From Rubrobacter sp. (GTDB lineage: Bacteria > Actinomycetota > Rubrobacteria > Rubrobacterales > Rubrobacteraceae), in contig JACDGB010000171.1 in NCBI GenBank assembly GCA_013815485.1, forward strand, positions 1 to 5,151: a DNA stretch of 5,151 nt, given 5' to 3'. The stretch's first letter is position 1. Every line of letters begins with the position of its first letter. A program made the translations under genes and the position numbers. The notes under the pieces were generated by a model. That model saw nothing but the letters and a program-made list of their open reading frames with translations. It had not been told where the DNA came from and made no database searches. Below, in pieces: positions 1-5,151 of the stretch.

Positions 1-1704
1 GCGGTACACCTTGCCCCGGTTGGTGAAGAAGAGCATGTAATGGTGCGTCGTGGTGATGAAGAGATGCTCGATGAAGTCGCCCTCTTTCAACTCCATCCCA
101 GCGACGCCGACCCCGCCCCGGCCCTGCTTGCGGAACGTGTTCACCGGCACGCTCTTCAGGTAGCCGCCGTTGGAGATGGAGATCACCATCTCCTCCTCGG
201 CGATGAGGTCTTCGATCTCGAAGTCCACGCCCTCCTCGGCGGTGATCGCCGTCCGCCGCTCATCGCCATAAGCCGCCCTGACCTCGGCAAGCTCCGCCTT
301 GATAATCCCGTAAACCTTGTCGTCGTCGGCGAGAACGCCTTCGAGGTATTCGATCTTCTCGTTCAGATCTCGATGTTCCTGCTCCACCTTTTGCCGCTCC
401 ATCGCGGTCAAACGCTGCAAACGCAAGTCCAGGATCGCCTGCGCCTGACGCTCGGAGAGCTTGAAGGTCTTCATCAGGTTGTTGCGGGCGGTTTCGACGC
501 TCCGGCTCTTTCGGATCGTCGCCACGACCTCGTCGAGGTTGATGAGCGCGATCAGGAGCCCTTCCAGAATGTGCGCCCGCGCCGCCGCCCGATCCAACTC
601 GTAGCGCGTCCTCCTGGTAACCACATCGAACTGGTGCGCCACGTAGTACTTGAGAACCTGCCGGTACGAGAGCGTGCGCGGCACTCCGTCAACGAGCGCG
701 ACCAGGTTCACCCCGAAGCTGTTCTGCATCTGGGTGTGCTTGTAGAGGTTGTTCAGGACGACCTTCGGCACGGCCTCGCGCTTTAGTTCGATCACGACCC
801 TCATGCCGTTCCGATCCGACTCGTCACGCAGGTCGGAGATATCGGTGAGCTTGCGCTCCTTGACCAGCTCGGCGATCTTCTGTAGCAGATAGCTCTTGTT
901 CACCTGATACGGGATCTCCGTGACGACTATCTGAGTGCGGTTCCCCTTCATCTGCTCGGTGTGCGCCTTCGCCTGCACCCGCACCGAGCCGCGTCCGGTC
1001 TCGATGGCGTCTCTGATGCCCCGCAGCCCGACGACAATTCCGCCAGTCGGGAAGTCCGGCCCCTTGATGTACTTTGCGACCGCCGCGTCGTCGAGTTCCG
1101 GGTCATCTATGAGAGCCACGGTGGCGTCAATGACCTCATTTAGGTTGTGAGGTGGGATCTTGGTCGCCATCCCGACCGCGATGCCGTCGGAGCCGTTGAC
1201 GAGCAGGTTCGGGAAGCGCGCCGGCATCACCGATGGCTTGCGAAGGCTCTCGTCGAAGTTCGGCTCGAAGTCCACCGTGTTGGCGTTGATGTCCCGCAAC
1301 ATCTCGGTCGCCATGCGGGTCATGCGGGCTTCCGTATATCTCATGGCGGCTGCGGGGTCGCCGTCAACTGAGCCGAAGTTCCCCTGCCCGTCAACGAGCG
1401 GGTAGCGCATCGAGAAGTTCTGCGCGAGCCGCACGAGCGTATCGTAGACCGCCGAGTCGCCGTGCGGATGGTACTTACCGATGGTCTCGCCGACGACCGT
1501 CGCGCTCTTGCGGTACGGGCGGTTGGGCTGGAGGCCCAGGTCATGCATCGCGTAGAGTACGTGGCGGTGGACCGGTTTCAGGCCGTCTCGCACGTCCGGG
1601 AGAGCGCGAGAGACGATCACGCTCATCGCGTAGGAGAGGAACGAGTCCTTGATCTCATCCTCTATCGAATGTGGCCTTATGTTCCCCGAAAAACTATCGA
1701 GCAT
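1..1704 (-). CDS. gyrA: DNA gyrase subunit A, 3'-truncated by window edge (568 residues visible)
   Basis: GyrA is the DNA breakage-reunion subunit of gyrase. In the A2B2 complex it introduces negative supercoils at the cost of ATP. Seen by translating the minus strand: an opening segment [20 protein letters not shown], then [12 protein letters not shown] (the quinolone-pocket helix, residues 77-88), catalytic Tyr123 in [25 protein letters not shown] (167-181; Ile175 is the DNA-intercalating isoleucine), [15 protein letters not shown], a coiled coil with [14 protein letters not shown], and the first blade of the C-terminal pinwheel. Ser84 and Asp88 (E. coli Ser83, Asp87) are the quinolone-sensitive residues. 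The frame is open to base 1, so about 230-300 residues of the wrapping domain are missing. An in-frame TGA lies just upstream, so ATG 1704 is the earliest possible start, and it has a good ribosome site. Oddities: His48 where E. coli has Arg47, and a GyrA box reading QGRGGVG (527-533). ParC is less likely given linkage to recF-gyrB. Confidence 0.97.
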   Translation of the reverse strand, partial: MLDSFSGNIRPHSIEDEIKDSFLSYAMSVIVSRALPDVRDGLKPVHRHVLYAMHDLGLQPNRPYRKSATVVGETIGKYHPHGDSAVYDTLVRLAQNFSMRYPLVDGQGNFGSVDGDPAAAMRYTEARMTRMATEMLRDINANTVDFEPNFDESLRKPSVMPARFPNLLVNGSDGIAVGMATKIPPHNLNEVIDATVALIDDPELDDAAVAKYIKGPDFPTGGIVVGLRGIRDAIETGRGSVRVQAKAHTEQMKGNRTQIVVTEIPYQVNKSYLLQKIAELVKERKLTDISDLRDESDRNGMRVVIELKREAVPKVVLNNLYKHTQMQNSFGVNLVALVDGVPRTLSYRQVLKYYVAHQFDVVTRRTRYELDRAAARAHILEGLLIALINLDEVVATIRKSRSVETARNNLMKTFKLSERQAQAILDLRLQRLTAMERQKVEQEHRDLNEKIEYLEGVLADDDKVYGIIKAELAEVRAAYGDERRTAITAEEGVDFEIEDLIAEEEMVISISNGGYLKSVPVNTFRKQGRGGVGVAGMELKEGDFIEHLFITTTHHYMLFFTNRGKVYR

Positions 1705-1710
1705 CGTATT

Positions 1711-1715
1711 CCCTC
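1711..1715 (-). promoter_or_regulatory. gyrA ribosome binding site
   Basis: On the minus strand GAGGG sits six bases before ATG 1704, which is good Shine-Dalgarno spacing. It supports this start over the ATG at 1720, which is in another frame and stops after eight codons. The SD lies inside that mini-ORF. Confidence 0.8.
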
Positions 1716-1726
1716 GTCATGTTGTT

Positions 1727-1739
1727 TCTGATGTTCAGA
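1727..1739 (-). repeat. small inverted repeat in the gyrB-gyrA gap
   Basis: The minus strand reads TCTGA-ACA-TCAGA, a 5-bp stem with a 3-nt loop, midway through the 49-bp gap. It has no following T tract, so it is not a terminator. It may only be a weak RNA hairpin between the two cistrons, and chance is possible. Confidence 0.3.
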
Positions 1740-1742
1740 TGT

Positions 1743-1749
1743 CCCTCCT
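1743..1749 (-). promoter_or_regulatory. orphan Shine-Dalgarno-like AGGAGGG after the gyrB stop
   Basis: AGGAGGG begins seven bases after the gyrB TAG. No ATG, GTG or TTG follows at a usable 5-10 base distance: the next ATG (1720) is 22 bases away and gyrA ATG is 38 bases away. It may be a standby or reloading site for terminating ribosomes, or a relic of an older start. Confidence 0.4.
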
Positions 1750-1753
1750 GCCT

Positions 1754-3705
<1,952 letters not shown>

Positions 3706-3720
3706 ATCTCTTGCTCGAAT

Positions 3721-3741
3721 AAAACACGCGAACCGTATTTC
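3721..3741 (-). promoter_or_regulatory. stem-loop in the gyrB 5' leader
   Basis: The minus strand reads GAAATACG-GTTCG-CGTGTTTT, which can form an eight-pair stem (two G-U wobbles) with a 5-nt loop, between the predicted transcription start and the SD. The 3' arm ends in four T, but the stem is mostly A-U pairs, so it makes a poor intrinsic terminator. A weak attenuator or mRNA-stability element is possible. Confidence 0.35.
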
Positions 3742-3764
3742 TTGGAATAGATTTGCACCCAGAG

Positions 3765-3793
3765 ATTGTAACACACCTTGTACGCTTTCCCAA
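3765..3793 (-). promoter_or_regulatory. sigma-70-type promoter for gyrB(-gyrA)
   Basis: On the minus strand TTGGGA (3788-3793, four of six consensus bases) is followed after exactly 17 bases by TACAAT (3765-3770, five of six). TGT directly before the -10 gives the extended TGn motif. Initiation would fall near 3758-3760, leaving a leader of about 67 bases. It lies in the only sizeable intergenic gap, before the gyrase genes. It has not been tested by any search. Confidence 0.7.
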
Positions 3794-3801
3794 CTGTGGG
3801 A
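3788..3801 (-). repeat. inverted repeat over the gyrB -35 box (possible operator)
   Basis: The minus strand reads TCCCA-CAGT-TGGGA, perfect 5-bp arms around four bases. The right arm overlaps the -35 hexamer TTGGGA. A bound protein would cover the promoter, but the arms are short and no known operator is recognised. Confidence 0.35.
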
Positions 3802-3813
3802 TCGCGGTTTTGC

Positions 3814-3827
3814 GGCTTATTTAAGCC
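3814..3827. repeat. 14-bp palindrome upstream of the gyrB promoter
   Basis: GGCTTA-AA-TAAGCC (minus strand) has perfect 6-bp arms. It begins 17 bases after the recF stop and ends about 20 bases upstream of the -35. No T tract follows on the minus strand (GCAAAACC comes next), so it is not a clear recF terminator. It could be a protein binding site or a weak hairpin at the recF mRNA end. Confidence 0.4.
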
Positions 3828-3844
3828 TTTCAAGGGACACTTGG

Positions 3845-4957
3845 CTACCCTGCGACGTTCTCCGTGACCGCGCCACCGGAGATGCGTATGACGTTTGCCC
3901 GGCGGAGTATTTCCTCATCGAAATATTCGAGGTTCGTGGTGGAGATGACGGCCTGGGTGCTCTCCAGGAAATACCCGGCCAGGAATTCCCGGCGGCGTCC
4001 GTCGAGCTCGCTCATCACGTCGTCGAAAAGCAGGATCGGGTCCTCCCCCACAGCCCCCCGCACATGGTCCCTCGCCGCGAACTTGAGCGCGAGTGTCGCC
4101 AGCCGCTGCTGCCCCTGAGACCCGAACGTCGTCAAATCCACCCCGCCAAGCAACACCTCGAAGTCGTCCCGGTGCGGCCCAATGGAGGTAGTCCCCCTCT
4201 CGATGTCCGCGCTGTGCGCCTCTCTGAGAGCCTCGGCGTACCCATCTGGAGATGCACTATGCGAATAGCGGATTGCGGCCTTCTCCGGGCCGTACAGAGC
4301 CCTTAGAGACGAAGCGAAGTGTTCATCGAGGACCGGCACGGCCACATCGCGGCCCTGGAGGACCTGTTCGCCGAGGTCAACCACTTTCTGGTCCCAGGTA
4401 GCGAGGGTTCGCTCGGACGAGAAGCCGTCCCGGATTCGCCGGAGGAGCTGGTTGCGTTGCTGGACGGCTTTGGCGTATTCATTCACGGCTCGGGCGTATG
4501 AAGGCCGCAGGGAAGAGAGGATGCCGTCGAGGAACTCTCGCCGGTCGGATGGGGCGCCCTTGACGATCCGGATATCGTCAGGGAAGAAGTTGACGGCTCG
4601 CACTCCGGCCCCGCCGGCAGCGTAGTGCGCCAGGGATGGAGCGGTCGCGCCGTCCACGCTGAGGCGTTTCTTCTCTCCGGGAGCGTAACCAACGGCAACC
4701 TTCCGTTCGGCGTCGGAGCCCTCGATGGCGATGCGGGCCTCGGTGCGGGCGAACTTCGCATCCCAGTTCACGACCTCGGAGTCGTTCGGGGTGCGGGGAG
4801 AAGACCCGGTGACGGCGAACGAGATCCCCTCCAGGAGGTTCGTCTTTCCCTGGGCATTGTCGCCAGCGACGATGTTCAGTCCGGGTTTTAGGAACACCGT
4901 GTCGTTGGTGTAATTGCGGAAGTTGACTAGTCGCAGGGCGCGCAGGTATGGGGTCAA
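3845..4957 (-). CDS. recF: DNA replication and repair protein RecF
   Basis: RecF is an SMC/ABC-type ATPase that binds gapped DNA at stalled forks and, with RecO and RecR, helps load RecA. At 370 residues it has normal length. Seen: the N-terminal LRLVNFRNY segment; Walker A GDNAQGKT (32-39); FFPDDIRIVKG and RREFLDG; a helical arm (SYARAVNEYAKAVQQRNQLL); GPHRDD (260-265); the ABC signature GSQGQQR (279-285); Walker B ILLFDD (308-313); and the D-loop SELD (316-319). All ATPase motifs are intact. The start is TTG 4957, which overlaps the S4 gene stop as TTGA and puts the first conserved strand at the normal distance from the N terminus. Only a weak AGG lies upstream, so translational coupling to the S4 gene is likely. 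The next gene, gyrB, has its own promoter. Confidence 0.97.
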   Translation of the reverse strand: MTPYLRALRLVNFRNYTNDTVFLKPGLNIVAGDNAQGKTNLLEGISFAVTGSSPRTPNDSEVVNWDAKFARTEARIAIEGSDAERKVAVGYAPGEKKRLSVDGATAPSLAHYAAGGAGVRAVNFFPDDIRIVKGAPSDRREFLDGILSSLRPSYARAVNEYAKAVQQRNQLLRRIRDGFSSERTLATWDQKVVDLGEQVLQGRDVAVPVLDEHFASSLRALYGPEKAAIRYSHSASPDGYAEALREAHSADIERGTTSIGPHRDDFEVLLGGVDLTTFGSQGQQRLATLALKFAARDHVRGAVGEDPILLFDDVMSELDGRRREFLAGYFLESTQAVISTTNLEYFDEEILRRANVIRISGGAVTENVAG

Positions 4958-5136
4958 CGGACCTGTATCCGTTCGGGTTCCTCACCCACTTCGATTTCGT
5001 CTCCCTTCTGGAGTTTCCGGCCGCGGCGGGTCTCGATCTCCCCGTTCACCCGCACATCGCCGGCTTGGATCAGGATCTTCGCCTCGCCACCGCTGCCGAC
5101 GATATCCGACGCCTTGAGTGCCTGGCCGAGAGTCAT
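4954..5136 (-). CDS. yaaA: S4-domain RNA-binding protein, YaaA/RlbA type
   Basis: This is a small RNA-binding protein of the family encoded between dnaN and recF in Bacillus, where it is linked to late assembly of the large ribosomal subunit. The visible 60 residues match the S4 fold over most of their length: LGQALKASDIVGSGGEAKIL, then VRVNGEIETRRGRKL with the basic RRGRKL motif, and GDEIEV. It is unrelated to the E. coli peroxide-stress protein also called YaaA. The ATG at 5136 has no Shine-Dalgarno; the bases before it (ACCTCCGGC) resemble the anti-SD strand instead. The frame stays open to the window edge, and family members often have several more N-terminal residues, so the true start may lie outside the window. 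Alternatively the ATG is coupled to an upstream stop through ATGA. Its stop overlaps the recF TTG by four bases. Confidence 0.88.
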   Translation of the reverse strand: MTLGQALKASDIVGSGGEAKILIQAGDVRVNGEIETRRGRKLQKGDEIEVGEEPERIQVR

Positions 5137-5151
5137 GCCGGAGGTTGGGTC
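5133..5151 (-). CDS. possible last codons of the upstream gene (dnaN by synteny)
   Basis: In one minus-strand frame the window begins with codons for TQPPA followed by TGA, which overlaps the S4 ATG as ATGA. Four-base overlaps of this kind are common in operons. In this neighbourhood the preceding gene is normally dnaN (DNA polymerase sliding clamp), but five residues cannot identify it. If the S4 gene starts further upstream, this entry falls away. Confidence 0.25.

Noticed and set aside
40..786. 248-codon plus-strand open frame
   Set aside because: It is the codon-aligned shadow of gyrA. It ends opposite a CTA leucine codon of gyrA, and the gyrA frame carries all conserved motifs.
1441..1464. 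Quinolone resistance mutations in gyrA
   Set aside because: Ser84 and Asp88 are the sensitive-type residues, and GyrB Asp437 and Lys458 are also wild type.
3788..3801. DnaA box near the recF-gyrB gap
   Set aside because: ATCCCACAG superficially recalls TTATCCACA, but in register it differs at several positions, and no cluster of boxes or AT-rich unwinding region is present.
3814..3827. Intrinsic terminator of recF
   Set aside because: The palindrome is short, its hairpin is A/T-centred and no U tract follows on the transcribed strand.
4578..4985. 135-codon minus-strand open frame over the S4-recF junction
   Set aside because: It is an out-of-frame overlap with recF and the S4 gene, both of which have clear family motifs; its product is arginine- and proline-rich and low in information.

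Overview
The window is a GC-rich bacterial chromosome segment in which every credible gene lies on the minus strand. Read in the direction of transcription (right to left) the order is: S4-domain protein (yaaA type), recF, gyrB, gyrA, with gyrA cut by the left edge. This is the classic block downstream of dnaA-dnaN near the replication origin, in the form with a small S4 gene between dnaN and recF. That form is best known from Firmicutes but also occurs in other lineages. The short GyrB (645 residues, without the large insertion of the enterobacterial protein), the GC-rich codons and the absence of a gene between recF and gyrB fit a Terrabacteria-type organism (deep Actinobacteriota, Armatimonadota or Chloroflexota would all be plausible). 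I cannot assign a phylum from sequence alone.

Layout: 5133-5151 may hold the last codons of an upstream gene (dnaN by synteny, not shown by sequence). The S4 gene (4954-5136) and recF (3845-4957) overlap by four bases (TTGA) and are probably translationally coupled. A 153-bp intergenic stretch (3692-3844) carries a good sigma-70-type promoter with an extended -10, inverted repeats at and upstream of the -35, and a structured 5' leader for gyrB. gyrB (1754-3691) begins at TTG behind a strong Shine-Dalgarno sequence that can fold into two competing hairpins. A 49-bp gap follows, then gyrA starts at ATG 1704 and runs off the window.

Functionally the block joins recombinational repair (RecF), probable ribosome assembly (S4 protein) and supercoiling control (GyrB/GyrA, the two halves of gyrase, probably co-transcribed from the promoter before gyrB). 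All catalytic motifs of gyrase and RecF are present. Unusual points are a histidine in GyrA where E. coli has the DNA-cleavage-related Arg47, a weakened GyrA box (QGRGGVG), and two 8-codon mini-ORFs placed with identical geometry over the gyrB and gyrA starts.

I see no mobile element, CRISPR, RNA gene or novel multi-gene system. A long open frame on the plus strand (1649-4306) is explained as the codon-aligned shadow of gyrB and recF.
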